From: an uncultured Tolumonas sp.
GTDB lineage: Bacteria > Pseudomonadota > Gammaproteobacteria > Enterobacterales > Aeromonadaceae
Direction: 5' to 3'
DNA length: 64,000 bases
Assembly (NCBI RefSeq): GCF_963556105.2
Contig: NZ_OY829947.1
Span: 25,743-89,742, forward strand
Shown: positions 34,736 to 43,566 of the stretch, one piece after another
How positions within the stretch are numbered: position 1 is the first letter of the stretch
How the letters are laid out: each line of letters begins with the position of its first letter
The notes under the pieces: model-generated
What the model saw: the letters and a program-made list of their open reading frames with translations, nothing else
What the model was told of the DNA's origin: nothing
Database searches by the model: none
Translations under genes and position numbers: made by a program

Positions 34736-35452
34736 ATGACTTATTGTGTTGCCATGCGTCTTGCTGAGGGTGTGGTTTTTGCGTCAGATTCACGCACAAA
34801 TGCGGGCGTTGACCATATTGCCATCTTCAAAAAATTACACGTTTTTGAAAAAGATGATCGTGTATTGGTGCTGCAAAGTGCCGGTAACCTGGCAACAACA
34901 CAAAGTGTGCTGAGCTTATTACGCCAACGGATCAATCAAGATTGCCCGAACCTGATGAACGTGAGTTCGTTATATGACGCTGCCGCATTAATTGGCAATG
35001 TCATTCGGGAAGTGATCCAGCGTGACGGCGGACAACAACAAGGCCATATCAACTTCGGCTGTAATATTCTGTTGGGTGGCCAAATTAAAGGCGACATGCA
35101 TCGGTTATATCACATCTACCCTGAAGGCAACTTCATCGAAGCAACCGAAGATACTCCCTATTTCCAGATTGGTGAGAGTAAATATGGCAAACCGATCATC
35201 GATCGGGTGCTGAATTTTAACACTTCGCTGGAAACTGCTATGCAGTGTGCGTTGATCTCCATCGACTCAACACTGCGTAGCAATCTGTCGGTTGGCTTGC
35301 CGCTGGATGCGCTGATTTATCCGAAAGATTCGTTCAGTGCAGCTCAACAATATCGCATTACCGAAAAACACCCTCACTTTCTGGCTTTACGTCAGGCTTG
35401 GGGTGAAGGCCTGCAAAAGATATTCAGCCAACTCCCACCGTTTGATCTTTAA
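34736..35452 (+). CDS. Anbu, proteasome-like peptidase
   Basis: Ntn-hydrolase of the bacterial proteasome-homologue group (Anbu/BPH), 238 aa. After loss of Met1 the N-terminal nucleophile would be Thr2 (MTYCVAMRLAEGVVFASDSR). The segment TNAGVDHIAIFKKLHVF supplies the conserved Asp and Lys region near the active site. Further motifs are VLQSAGNLATTQSV and HINFGCNILLGGQ. AAGGGA precedes the ATG, and the gene follows the transglutaminase gene after 44 bp. It closes the four-gene set of ATP-grasp, alpha-E, transglutaminase and Anbu known from other proteobacteria. Its stop codon overlaps the stop of the convergent paeA gene, with no terminator in between. Confidence 0.93.
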   Translation: MTYCVAMRLAEGVVFASDSRTNAGVDHIAIFKKLHVFEKDDRVLVLQSAGNLATTQSVLSLLRQRINQDCPNLMNVSSLYDAAALIGNVIREVIQRDGGQQQGHINFGCNILLGGQIKGDMHRLYHIYPEGNFIEATEDTPYFQIGESKYGKPIIDRVLNFNTSLETAMQCALISIDSTLRSNLSVGLPLDALIYPKDSFSAAQQYRITEKHPHFLALRQAWGEGLQKIFSQLPPFDL

Positions 35453-36783
35453 ACTGATTTTTTATCGCTATTGCCAGATGCAATCACACTGTTTGTATCT
35501 GGCGTAGCCACCCGCGTTACCAGTAACTGATCGATTTTGTAACTATCAATATCAACTACTTCAAATTTATAACCGGAATGAATGACATAGTCGGTACGTT
35601 TCGGAATTTTACGCAGCATAAACATCATAAATCCGGCGATCGTCTCGTAGTTTTCATACTCGGGAAACTCTTCAATACTCAGTACGTGCATGACATCATC
35701 GATTGGTGCGATACCGTCGATCAGCCATGAATTATCATCACGCTGCACGATTTGTTCTTCCTGATGTTGGTTCACCAAATCGCCCATCAAGGTGTTCATG
35801 ATGTCATTCAACGTGAGAATACCGACCACCAGCGCATATTCGTTCAGAATAACGGCAAAATCTTCACGCGAACCTTTAAAGCCTTCCAGCGCTTCCGTTA
35901 GTGTCAGGGTGTCAGGAATGATCAACGGTGTTTGGATCAACTTATCATCGGTCAGCACAATCGGCTGTTTATTCAACACCCGCAGCAAAATATCTTTGGA
36001 ATCAACATAACCCAGCACGGTATCAATGTTGCCATCACACACCAGAAACTTGGAGTGTGGATGTTCCGCAATGATTTGTTTGATTTGCTCTTCAGTTTCC
36101 CGGCGCTCGAAATAGATGATGCCGTCACGGGAAGTCATGATTGAAGGAACCGTTTTAGAGTCCAACTCAAACACGTTTTCAATCAAATGATGTTCCTGTT
36201 CACGCAATACCCCTGCCTGCGCACCTGCAGTCATCATCGCGTAGATATCATCAGGCGTAATCACTTCTTTATGCGTGGTCGGCAGATTAAATAAACGGAA
36301 CAAAACATTTGCTAACCCATTGAATATCCATACCAATGGTTTAAACACCGCCACACAAAACAACATCGGAGTAACAATGTGGGTTGCAATACGCTCTGGA
36401 GACATCATCGCTAATCGTTTCGGGATCAAATCAGCAAATAAGATAAACACTGACGTCACCACCACAAACGAAATCGCAAAACTGATGCTATTTAACAGCG
36501 GCGGCTCAACCCAATAAATCAGGATCTGCGACACCGATGGCGTTAAAGCCGATTCACCAATAATACCGCCTAAGATCGCGACTGCATTCAACCCGATTTG
36601 AACAACGGTAAAAAAATGCCCCGGCTGTTCCTGCAGCGCAATCACCTTAGAGGCTTGCTCACTGCCAGCCTCAGCCAGTTGCTGTAATTTCAGTTTACGT
36701 GAGGCAGCAAGCGCTATTTCTGAAACGGAAAAAAAAGCACTGGCAACAATCAATGCGGCAATAGCCAAAAAACTGTTGGTCAT
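35449..36783 (-). CDS. paeA: CNNM/CBS-domain transporter, PaeA (YtfL) type
   Basis: Inner-membrane protein, 444 aa, very close to E. coli YtfL, which was renamed PaeA for polyamine (cadaverine/putrescine) export. The ATG at 36783 matches the family N-terminus (MTNSFLAIAALIVASAFFSV); the frame extends to 36831. A DUF21/CNNM membrane domain (about 1-190) contains SEIALAASRKLKLQQLAE and FFTVVQIGLNAVAILGGIIG. Two CBS domains follow (about 205-325, with MTSRDGIIYFERR and DTLTLTEALEGFKGSREDFA). The C-terminal CorC/HlyC domain (about 345-425) contains YENYETIAGFMMFMLRKIPK. Polyamine export is inferred from E. coli. The stop shares 4 bases with the convergent Anbu gene. Confidence 0.9.
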   Translation of the reverse strand: MTNSFLAIAALIVASAFFSVSEIALAASRKLKLQQLAEAGSEQASKVIALQEQPGHFFTVVQIGLNAVAILGGIIGESALTPSVSQILIYWVEPPLLNSISFAISFVVVTSVFILFADLIPKRLAMMSPERIATHIVTPMLFCVAVFKPLVWIFNGLANVLFRLFNLPTTHKEVITPDDIYAMMTAGAQAGVLREQEHHLIENVFELDSKTVPSIMTSRDGIIYFERRETEEQIKQIIAEHPHSKFLVCDGNIDTVLGYVDSKDILLRVLNKQPIVLTDDKLIQTPLIIPDTLTLTEALEGFKGSREDFAVILNEYALVVGILTLNDIMNTLMGDLVNQHQEEQIVQRDDNSWLIDGIAPIDDVMHVLSIEEFPEYENYETIAGFMMFMLRKIPKRTDYVIHSGYKFEVVDIDSYKIDQLLVTRVATPDTNSVIASGNSDKKSV

Positions 36784-37002
36784 GATATAGAACTCGAAGT
36801 AAGAGAATGAGATGCCGAAAATCGATGACATTGTGTTAAGTATGCCACTTAATCATCGTTCTGTTACCGAATTGCAGTCAAATGCTTGATTTTCAGCATC
36901 AAAAAATAATGTTTCCAACTGCGCTGTCGTTTTACTGCTACTGTAAATATATAAATCCATTTTCTTGTCTGACAAGAATAACTCATGCAGTAAAAGGATT
37001 TT

Positions 37003-37611
37003 ATGAACCCCAAAATTAGAGAATTACTTGAACGCATCCGCCAGCTTGAAGATCAGATTGATCAAGAAGTACAGCGGCGTCGAACCGAACTGCATGCTGA
37101 CTTTGCCAATAAACGCGTTCGATTTGAACAAGAAGTAAAGGCGCAACAACGCCGTTTTAAGATGGGGCTGGTGAAATATGTTTTACATGCCCAAATACGC
37201 CATTTGTTATCTGCGCCTTTTATTTACTCGATGATTTTTCCGTTACTTCTTCTGGATCTGTTTGTAACCGTCTATCAAGTGATCTGTTTCCCGCTATATC
37301 GGATCCCACGGGTTCGACGAAGCGATTATATGATCTTCGATCGTACACACTTGGCTTACCTGAATCTGGTCGAAAAAATCAATTGTGCCTACTGCTCTTA
37401 TGGCAATGGTTTAGCATCATATCTGAAAGAAATTGCAGCACGCACAGAACAATATTGGTGCCCGATCAAGCATGCTCGCCGCACACTACAGAGCCATTCT
37501 TATTACAGCGGTTTTGTGGATTATGGTGATGCCGAAGCCTATCGTCGGGAATTACAAACACTCCGCGATGAACTGACAAAACTCAATGCAGATAAGCAAG
37601 ATCCAACATAA
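37003..37611 (+). CDS. Conserved membrane protein with coiled coil and cysteine cluster, function unknown
   Basis: 202 aa, function not recognised. Residues 1-50 form a charged coiled coil (LLERIRQLEDQIDQEVQRRR). One or two membrane segments follow (about 68-95, SAPFIYSMIFPLLLLDLFVT). The C-terminal half holds three cysteines in the pattern NCAYCSYGNGLASYLKEI and QYWCPIKHA, a possible metal or redox site, and ends with another charged helix. AAAGGA stands 6 bases before the ATG. It is not in an operon with recognisable partners. Similar proteins occur in other proteobacteria as far as I recall, but no function is known to me. Confidence 0.72.
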   Translation: MNPKIRELLERIRQLEDQIDQEVQRRRTELHADFANKRVRFEQEVKAQQRRFKMGLVKYVLHAQIRHLLSAPFIYSMIFPLLLLDLFVTVYQVICFPLYRIPRVRRSDYMIFDRTHLAYLNLVEKINCAYCSYGNGLASYLKEIAARTEQYWCPIKHARRTLQSHSYYSGFVDYGDAEAYRRELQTLRDELTKLNADKQDPT

Positions 37612-37630
37612 GGCCTCGTAATGAGGCCTT
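37610..37630. terminator. Hairpin between convergent genes
   Basis: AAGGCCTC (37610-37617) pairs with GAGGCCTT (37623-37630) with a 5-base loop between the membrane-protein and glutaredoxin-like genes. There is no T-run, so it may act weakly in both directions. Confidence 0.5.
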
Positions 37631-37636
37631 GGTCAG

Positions 37637-37912
37637 CTAATTTGAAAACTGCTGTTTCAGATAAGCAATAATATCCATGGATTCATACAACCAATAGCTT
37701 TGGCCGTCATCCCCTTCAATACGCAAGCATGGTACCTGACGTTTACCGCCACCCACCATTAAGGCTTCCAGATGAGCACCTTCCGAAATATTACGATTCT
37801 CAAGTTTGATATCTGCTGTCTGACAAAAATCAGTAACCCGAACACAGTAAGGGCAAGATGGGCGCATATAAAGTGCAAGACGAGCAGAGTCTGATACAGC
37901 TGGTAATGACAT
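37637..37912 (-). CDS. Glutaredoxin-like protein
   Basis: Small cytoplasmic dithiol redox protein, 91 aa. The active site CPYC is at about residues 19-22 (YMRPSCPYCVRVTDF), and the substrate-binding region has the cis-proline QVPCL. The C-terminal YESMDIIAYLKQQF is typical of glutaredoxin and GST-N folds. AAGGAAG lies upstream of the ATG. Monocistronic. Confidence 0.9.
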   Translation of the reverse strand: MSLPAVSDSARLALYMRPSCPYCVRVTDFCQTADIKLENRNISEGAHLEALMVGGGKRQVPCLRIEGDDGQSYWLYESMDIIAYLKQQFSN

Positions 37913-38037
37913 AACGCTTCTTCCTTAACCAATAAATAACGAATGATTGTAACACGGCTTAATTCACGCAAACGCACGTTACAGCCAGATAGGTTCATTT
38001 TCTCATCAATCGAAATCGATCGACTCGTTTTGCCGCT

Positions 38038-38334
38038 TTAGCATGAATAATCAAATACCAGAATATCCGCAACATGCGGCCTGAACCTTGGCTTCATTTT
38101 CAGATGTTCGGGATGTGGCAAGTAGTTATCCCGAGCCGCAGCATCAATAAAATCCATCGCAATGCAGTGAGTAAAATGTTTATTTTTTCCTTCCGGACTT
38201 ACATTCGCACCCGCTGTGACTGCAACTATCCCATCAATTTTGTCTTTAGCGGCAACAAATAACGCCAAGATCTCAGTAATATCCTGCTCGGTTGTTTCTG
38301 GTGTAAATTGCAGCAATAACAGATGTCTTATCAT
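38038..38334 (-). CDS. Dabb domain (stress-responsive alpha/beta barrel) protein
   Basis: 98 aa from the ATG at 38334, which has AGGA 6 bases upstream; an ATG directly before it at 38337 is the alternative. Pattern of the dimeric alpha/beta barrel: IRHLLLLQFTPETTEQDITE, GANVSPEGKNKHFTHCIAMD, YLPHPEHLKM and ILVFDYSC. Some members are enzymes or stress proteins. No substrate can be inferred here. Confidence 0.85.
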   Translation of the reverse strand: MIRHLLLLQFTPETTEQDITEILALFVAAKDKIDGIVAVTAGANVSPEGKNKHFTHCIAMDFIDAAARDNYLPHPEHLKMKPRFRPHVADILVFDYSC

Positions 38335-38485
38335 CATGATTCCTATTAAAAATCGGTCTAAAACCAACAGGAGCTACTTTTCATTATGTCGTAATGAGAT
38401 TACTGGCAGCAATACTTTAAACGCTGCTATTGTTTAGGCATATAGGGAGTTATTTTTCGCTAATCAGCCGAATTGGAGCCATATC

Positions 38486-38818
38486 ATGAGCACAAATACC
38501 TATCAGGAAGCCGAACCATCCCTCAGTGAAGTGGAAGCATTTTCCGGCCCGGTTGTACTGGATTTTGGTAATGAATGGTGTGGCTTTTGCCAAGCATCTT
38601 TGCCATTTATATCCGCAGCAATAGCTGAGCATGCGCAAATGCCACACATCAAAATTGCGGATGGCCGCGGCAAACCGTTGGGTCGGGCCTTCAAAGTTAA
38701 ACTGTGGCCGACATTGATATTTCTCAATAATGGGAAAGAGATCGCCCGTTTAGTCCGGCCAGACAATACCGCTGTAGTACAAGATGCACTTGCCCTTATC
38801 GATAATGCGACGAATTAA
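38486..38818 (+). CDS. Thioredoxin-family protein with CGFC active site
   Basis: Cytoplasmic thioredoxin-fold protein, 110 aa. Cys32 and Cys35 form the active site in NEWCGFCQAS; the usual thioredoxin proline (CGPC) is replaced by phenylalanine, which may shift the redox potential. The cis-proline is in LWPTLIFLNNGKEIARLVRP. GGAG is 9 bases upstream of the ATG. It has no signal peptide. It may share a short transcript with nothing obvious, since the next gene begins 75 bp later. Confidence 0.88.
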   Translation: MSTNTYQEAEPSLSEVEAFSGPVVLDFGNEWCGFCQASLPFISAAIAEHAQMPHIKIADGRGKPLGRAFKVKLWPTLIFLNNGKEIARLVRPDNTAVVQDALALIDNATN

Positions 38819-38893
38819 CATCTACACTATAAATTATTAACAACAGAGAGATAATGTTAAACTAAACGGCTGACTGATTATTGGAGTGCTGTT

Positions 38894-39382
38894 TTGTTTC
38901 GTTTTCATTGCGAAGGTTTTAAGGGTGAACAAGCTGATATAGCAGTGCTAGCGGTGGATTGGTCTATTCAGGGAGAAGTCTCCTTTTCATGTAATGATGA
39001 TCAATTAGCTTGTCTGTTACTCAGCGGGTGTCGTAGTGATAGCGGTGGTTTTTTCAATCTGCTGGCTGGCACCAAGCCGATGTATGTCGAACAATGGCTG
39101 GAATATCTGCAAGAACAGCAAAAGATAAAACAGGTCAGCGTGAAAATCAGTCTGCCCGATGATGAAAAATACAGCGAAGCTATGGGGTTAGATGAAGAAA
39201 ATATCCAGCAACTTTTACCGCTGATATTTAAAGTCGGCGGCTTTAACCGTCTACAGTTAAACCGTTATCTGAAACAGCGCAACAATCCATCTACCCTCTC
39301 GACTCGCTATGGGCAGGCTGAATTGCAGCGCTATCGGTTACTCAACGACATCATTCGTTTACTCAATAAATTACGTCGCTGA
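38894..39382 (+). CDS. Hypothetical protein
   Basis: 162 aa, not recognised. The TTG at 38894 is the likely start because GGAG is 9 bases upstream and no ATG lies near. It has no signal peptide or membrane segment. The first half contains beta-strand-like segments (EVSFSCNDDQLACLLLSGCR). The second half is helical, ending in a basic helix (AELQRYRLLNDIIRLLNKLRR region). It is followed by the convergent mscL. Confidence 0.65.
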   Translation: MFRFHCEGFKGEQADIAVLAVDWSIQGEVSFSCNDDQLACLLLSGCRSDSGGFFNLLAGTKPMYVEQWLEYLQEQQKIKQVSVKISLPDDEKYSEAMGLDEENIQQLLPLIFKVGGFNRLQLNRYLKQRNNPSTLSTRYGQAELQRYRLLNDIIRLLNKLRR

Positions 39383-39397
39383 GTCGGTTTTATCCAA

Positions 39398-39841
39398 TTA
39401 CAACTGAGAAGTACAATGCGGGCAACGTGTCGCTTCTAACGCGATATCGGAACAGCAATGCGGGCATTTTTTAGTTGTAACGGGTTTAGGTGCTTCATTA
39501 GCACGCAAACGATTCATACCCTTTACCAGCATAAACAAAGCAAAAGCGACGATAGTAAAGCTAATAACGGCATTCACAAACAAGCCAAAATTCAGTGTTA
39601 CGGCCCCTGCTGCTTTTGCATCAGCCAGATTGTGGTAAGGCGCTGCGGCTTTAGCACCTTCTTTTAACACCACAAAAAAGTCGGAAAAATCCACGCCGCC
39701 GAGCAATAAACCAATCGGTGGCATCAACACGTCATCAACCATGCTTTTCACAATCGCACTGAAGGCTGCACCAATCACAATACCGACTGCCATATCAACC
39801 ACATTGCCACGCATGGCAAACTCTTTAAATTCCTTAAACAT
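39398..39841 (-). CDS. mscL: Large-conductance mechanosensitive channel with zinc-ribbon tail
   Basis: Inner-membrane emergency valve that opens under hypo-osmotic shock, 147 aa. The ATG at 39841 is preferred over 39847 because GGAG then has a normal spacing. The conserved N-terminal helix and gate read [20 protein letters not shown] and [20 protein letters not shown]; the second membrane helix is [20 protein letters not shown]. Unlike E. coli MscL, the C-terminus adds a four-cysteine zinc ribbon (CPHC-x9-CPHC-like: [19 protein letters not shown]), a variant known in other bacteria. Confidence 0.95.
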   Translation of the reverse strand: MFKEFKEFAMRGNVVDMAVGIVIGAAFSAIVKSMVDDVLMPPIGLLLGGVDFSDFFVVLKEGAKAAAPYHNLADAKAAGAVTLNFGLFVNAVISFTIVAFALFMLVKGMNRLRANEAPKPVTTKKCPHCCSDIALEATRCPHCTSQL

Positions 39842-39998
39842 ATCCATCTCCGTGATTTACTTTTAATTCATTAAATTAAAACGCGACAGCTCAGATAAAA
39901 CAACAAAATAAATACATATTCATTAACTGAATATTTTTACAAATGAATCCCTCCCGATAAGCGTAAACTATTTCTCAGATCTTATTGGAGGAATACCG

Positions 39999-40970
39999 AT
40001 GAAAGCTGGAGTGATAGGAACAAATTGGGGACGAGTTCACGTTCAGGGGCTACGAAAAGCAGGCTGTGACGTCATCGCAATGATGGCACACGATGCTGAC
40101 ATAGTTGCAAAAATTGCCATGGAAGAAGGCATTCCCACTCATGGCGCAGATTTATCTGTGTTTCAGGATTGCGATGTAGTCGCTATTGCCACGCCAACAG
40201 CCAGCCATCTGAATTATCTGGCAGCATTACAAGACAAAATAATTTTGTGTGAAAAACCGCTTGGTCTGACACCGGATAATCAAGCTCAGTTTTTAGCACT
40301 CAACGCCAAACGTAGTTATGTCAGTTTCCCGTTTCCTTTTCTTGATTCCGCCAAACAACTACAGCAACTGATCAACAGTGGTGACTTTGGCGAACTATTA
40401 CGTATTACTGTTGTTGCCGGCGTTAACCTACCCTATCCGAAAACACCGGTGGAATGGTTTATGGAAGATATGATCCACCCTTTCTCGCTGCTGACACATT
40501 TATTTGGCGAAATGCAGTTTCTTGACGCCCGCCAAGGATCTGGCTGTAATATTTCCGCCCAAATGCAATGCCAGCATGCACTGGTTGATCTGTTGTTATG
40601 TCCGTGGCCAAAACCGGGTTTGCATTTCGATATCACGCTGATTGGCAGTAAAAATGCTTACCAGCTACGTGGCGGTTTCCGCCCTGATCGCCAATGGTGG
40701 ATGGAACCACTCATGATCGATGACGTTGCACAAAATACTGGCGAAGCAGCGGAAGATGCAATCTGGATCCGAGCTAACCATCGCGTAGCTAACGCACTGA
40801 TTGCGCATCAAAAAGGGGACATCAGCGATCAGCAGGCAATAGAACTTGGTCTATTCCCATTGCAGCGAGCTTTGGCGATGGAGCAAAGCCTGTTACCCTT
40901 GTGGCAAGCACTGGCTCAGTATGATCAGAGCCCGACATTAGCTGGTAATATGGTCTGGCAAACCGCTTAA
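39999..40970 (+). CDS. Gfo/Idh/MocA family oxidoreductase
   Basis: NAD(P)-dependent dehydrogenase-like protein, 323 aa. The Rossmann start is MKAGVIGTNWGRVHVQGLRK, a variant of GxGxxG. The conserved segment CDVVAIATPTASHLNYLAAL is followed by EKPLGLTPD, which contains the EKP lysine. The C-terminal sheet domain begins at about residue 120. GGAGG precedes the ATG. Substrate unknown. It stands alone, 44 bp before mepA on the same strand. Confidence 0.85.
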   Translation: MKAGVIGTNWGRVHVQGLRKAGCDVIAMMAHDADIVAKIAMEEGIPTHGADLSVFQDCDVVAIATPTASHLNYLAALQDKIILCEKPLGLTPDNQAQFLALNAKRSYVSFPFPFLDSAKQLQQLINSGDFGELLRITVVAGVNLPYPKTPVEWFMEDMIHPFSLLTHLFGEMQFLDARQGSGCNISAQMQCQHALVDLLLCPWPKPGLHFDITLIGSKNAYQLRGGFRPDRQWWMEPLMIDDVAQNTGEAAEDAIWIRANHRVANALIAHQKGDISDQQAIELGLFPLQRALAMEQSLLPLWQALAQYDQSPTLAGNMVWQTA

Positions 40971-41014
40971 AGATTAATTGTACCGCTTAACTATTGCAGG
41001 AATTCTCAGCTGTC

Positions 41015-41812
41015 ATGTATCAATGGATATTAGTTGCTGCCATGAGTAATCCATGGGCCCTTCAAAGCACACCAAGTAGTGGTACAGCAGAAGCAATCGG
41101 TGGTTATGCCGTCGGTTGTCTGCAAGGTGCTGTTGCAGTACCTGAATATGGTACGGGATATCAAATTCTTCGCCCCAAACAAAAACGTTATTATGGTCAT
41201 CCGATCATGCGGCAATACGTGCTCGATCTGGCTCGTCAGGCTCGCAAAATGGGGCTACCTGATATTCTGGTCGGCGATATGGCTATGGCCAAAGGCGGCC
41301 CGTTCAATAGTGGGCATCGCAGCCATCAAAGTGGGCTGGACACTGATTTCTGGTTCCGCTTTGCGACTAAAAAACTGAGTACTTCAGAGCGGAACAATAT
41401 CCAGCCGCTGGAGATGGTCGATTTTAGTAAGAATAAAGTGAACAAAAACTTCAGTTCACAGCAAATCACCTTACTTAAACTCGCAGCACAAGATCCACGC
41501 GTGGAGCGAATTTTCGTCAATCCACCGATCAAAGAAGCCATGTGTGAGCAATTTCACGACACTGACCATGCTTGGCTCGGCAAATTACGCCCCTGGTTTG
41601 GTCACAGTGCTCATTTCCATGTGCGTTTACATTGCCCGGTTGGCAGTAAAGACTGTGAACCGCAGAAACCATCACCAGCCGGTGACGGTTGTGGGGAAGA
41701 ATTACAATCATGGCTCAACAAACCCGCGGTAGTCAGTAGCAAACCGGTACCTAATCCGATGCCTGTATTGCCCAAACGTTGTGATATGCTGCTATCGAAA
41801 AAACAACGATGA
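41015..41812 (+). CDS. mepA: Penicillin-insensitive murein endopeptidase
   Basis: LAS-type zinc metallopeptidase that cuts D-Ala-meso-DAP crosslinks in peptidoglycan, 265 aa from the ATG at 41015. The hydrophobic N-terminus (MYQWILVAAMSNPWA) is short for a signal peptide, so the exact start is uncertain; TTG 40994 is upstream. Zinc ligands lie in GHRSHQSGLDTDFW and HSAHFHVRLHC. GYQILRPKQKRYYGHPIMRQ and RIFVNPPIKEAMC match E. coli MepA along its length. Cysteines of the family are kept (CPVGSKDCEP, GDGCGEELQSW). It overlaps mdlA by 4 bases (ATGA). Confidence 0.92.
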   Translation: MYQWILVAAMSNPWALQSTPSSGTAEAIGGYAVGCLQGAVAVPEYGTGYQILRPKQKRYYGHPIMRQYVLDLARQARKMGLPDILVGDMAMAKGGPFNSGHRSHQSGLDTDFWFRFATKKLSTSERNNIQPLEMVDFSKNKVNKNFSSQQITLLKLAAQDPRVERIFVNPPIKEAMCEQFHDTDHAWLGKLRPWFGHSAHFHVRLHCPVGSKDCEPQKPSPAGDGCGEELQSWLNKPAVVSSKPVPNPMPVLPKRCDMLLSKKQR

Positions 41813-43566
41813 GTTTGATCTGGCAACTAGGATGGTTTTTCCGTGCTAACTGGCAGCGATATTTGCTGACGGTCACCATTCTCTGTCTGATTGCCGTTGT
41901 GCAAACTAAAGTCCCGGCATTAATAGGCGGGATGATTGATACCGTCGTGCATGCACCGACCGATGTTTCAATCTGGCCACAATTCCAACCACAGTTGCTG
42001 ACATTACTTGCTATCGGCCTGCTGGTTTATATTTTGCGTTATGTCTGGCGTGTCGCTTTATATGGCGCAGCCTACAAGCTGGGCTATTTGTTACGCCAAC
42101 GGCTATATCAGCATTATCTGGCAATGGATCAGCATTTCTACCAGACACACCGTACTGGCGAGCTAATGGCACATGTCAGTAACGACATTCAGGCTGTAGA
42201 AATGACTGCCGGTGAAGGCATTCTGACGTTAGTTGATTCGGTATTTATGGGATGTCTGGTACTGGGGATCATGATCACCCAATACTCCCTGCCGCTAACC
42301 ATAATCTCGTTATTGCCCTTACCTATCATGGCTTTTCTGGTTGCCCGTATTGGGCGCGAAATTCACCATGCTTTTGGTAAAGCACAAGCTGCTTTTGGTG
42401 ATGTAAATAACATCGCCCATGAAAATATGAGCGGTTTACGTACTCTGCGGCTGTTTGCAGCCGAGCAATATGCTGAACAACAAATGCAACAGGAAGCCGA
42501 ACAAGCCAATCAGGCCAACCTGCAAGTTGCCAGAGTGGACGCAAAATTCGAGCCGGTTATTTATCTGTGCATTGGCAGCGCTTATTTGCTGGCTATCTCC
42601 GGCGGCAGCTGGCTAGTGTGGCAACACCAGTTAACCATTGGTCAACTGACCAGTTTTAGCCTCTATTTAGGCCAATTGATCTGGCCTATGTTCGCTATTG
42701 CCTGGCTGTTTAATATTCTGGAACGAGGCAATGCAGCCTATCAGCGCATTCAGACTGTGCTGAATACAAAAGCACAACTCACATCAGGAATAGCGGCGAA
42801 ACCCACCTTGCCCGGTGATATCAATATTCAGCTGGAACGCTTTGAAAATGACACTGGCATTGCACTGTTACAACAGATCAATCTGCGGATCCAACCCGGT
42901 GAGTTAGTGGGCATCGTCGGGCCGACGGGTGCGGGGAAAAGTACACTGCTGAAACTGATACAACGATTTGCCGATCCAATGCAGGGCCATATCTCTTTAC
43001 AGCAAAAGCCATTACCTGAATGGTCGCTCGCTGATCTACGCCAGCAATTTGCCTATGTACCTCAGGAACCTTATTTGTTCTCGCTGTCCGTGGCCGACAA
43101 CATTGCATTAGGTCGCCCCGATGCAACATTAGAACAAGTGATTACAGCAGCCAAACTGGCTGAATTAGATTCCGATATTCAGGGCTTACCACAAGGTTAC
43201 CAAACTCCCGTTGGTGAACGAGGCATCACCCTTTCTGGCGGTCAGAAACAGCGACTGGCATTAGCCCGAGCCTGGTTAACCCAACGCCCTTATTTGTTAT
43301 TGGACGATGCACTTTCTGCCGTGGATGCAAAAACTGCATCCCGCATTTTGCATAACCTGCAATCTGGCAGCCATAACATGACATTGCTGATGGTGACACA
43401 CCGTTTGCAAGGGTTAGAACATGCAGCTCAGATTCTGGTGCTGGAACAAGGCGAACAACGTGAATTAGGTAGTCATCAAACATTGTTAGAACAAAATGGC
43501 TGGTATGCAAAAACCTGGCGGTATCAGCAATTGGAACAAGCACTGACAGAGGACGAAAATGAGTAA
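41809..43566 (+). CDS. mdlA: ABC exporter half-transporter, MdlA type
   Basis: Inner-membrane ABC exporter half-transporter, 585 aa, with an N-terminal six-helix membrane domain (about 1-320) and a C-terminal ATPase. Walker A is GPTGAGKST, the signature is LSGGQKQRLALARAW, Walker B is YLLLDDALSAVD, and the switch histidine is in VTHRL. Length and start (WQLGWFFRANWQRYLLTVTI) match E. coli MdlA. It overlaps mepA upstream and mdlB downstream (8 bases), so the three genes form an operon. MdlA/MdlB are thought to form a heterodimer; the substrate is unknown. Confidence 0.93.
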   Translation: MSLIWQLGWFFRANWQRYLLTVTILCLIAVVQTKVPALIGGMIDTVVHAPTDVSIWPQFQPQLLTLLAIGLLVYILRYVWRVALYGAAYKLGYLLRQRLYQHYLAMDQHFYQTHRTGELMAHVSNDIQAVEMTAGEGILTLVDSVFMGCLVLGIMITQYSLPLTIISLLPLPIMAFLVARIGREIHHAFGKAQAAFGDVNNIAHENMSGLRTLRLFAAEQYAEQQMQQEAEQANQANLQVARVDAKFEPVIYLCIGSAYLLAISGGSWLVWQHQLTIGQLTSFSLYLGQLIWPMFAIAWLFNILERGNAAYQRIQTVLNTKAQLTSGIAAKPTLPGDINIQLERFENDTGIALLQQINLRIQPGELVGIVGPTGAGKSTLLKLIQRFADPMQGHISLQQKPLPEWSLADLRQQFAYVPQEPYLFSLSVADNIALGRPDATLEQVITAAKLAELDSDIQGLPQGYQTPVGERGITLSGGQKQRLALARAWLTQRPYLLLDDALSAVDAKTASRILHNLQSGSHNMTLLMVTHRLQGLEHAAQILVLEQGEQRELGSHQTLLEQNGWYAKTWRYQQLEQALTEDENE

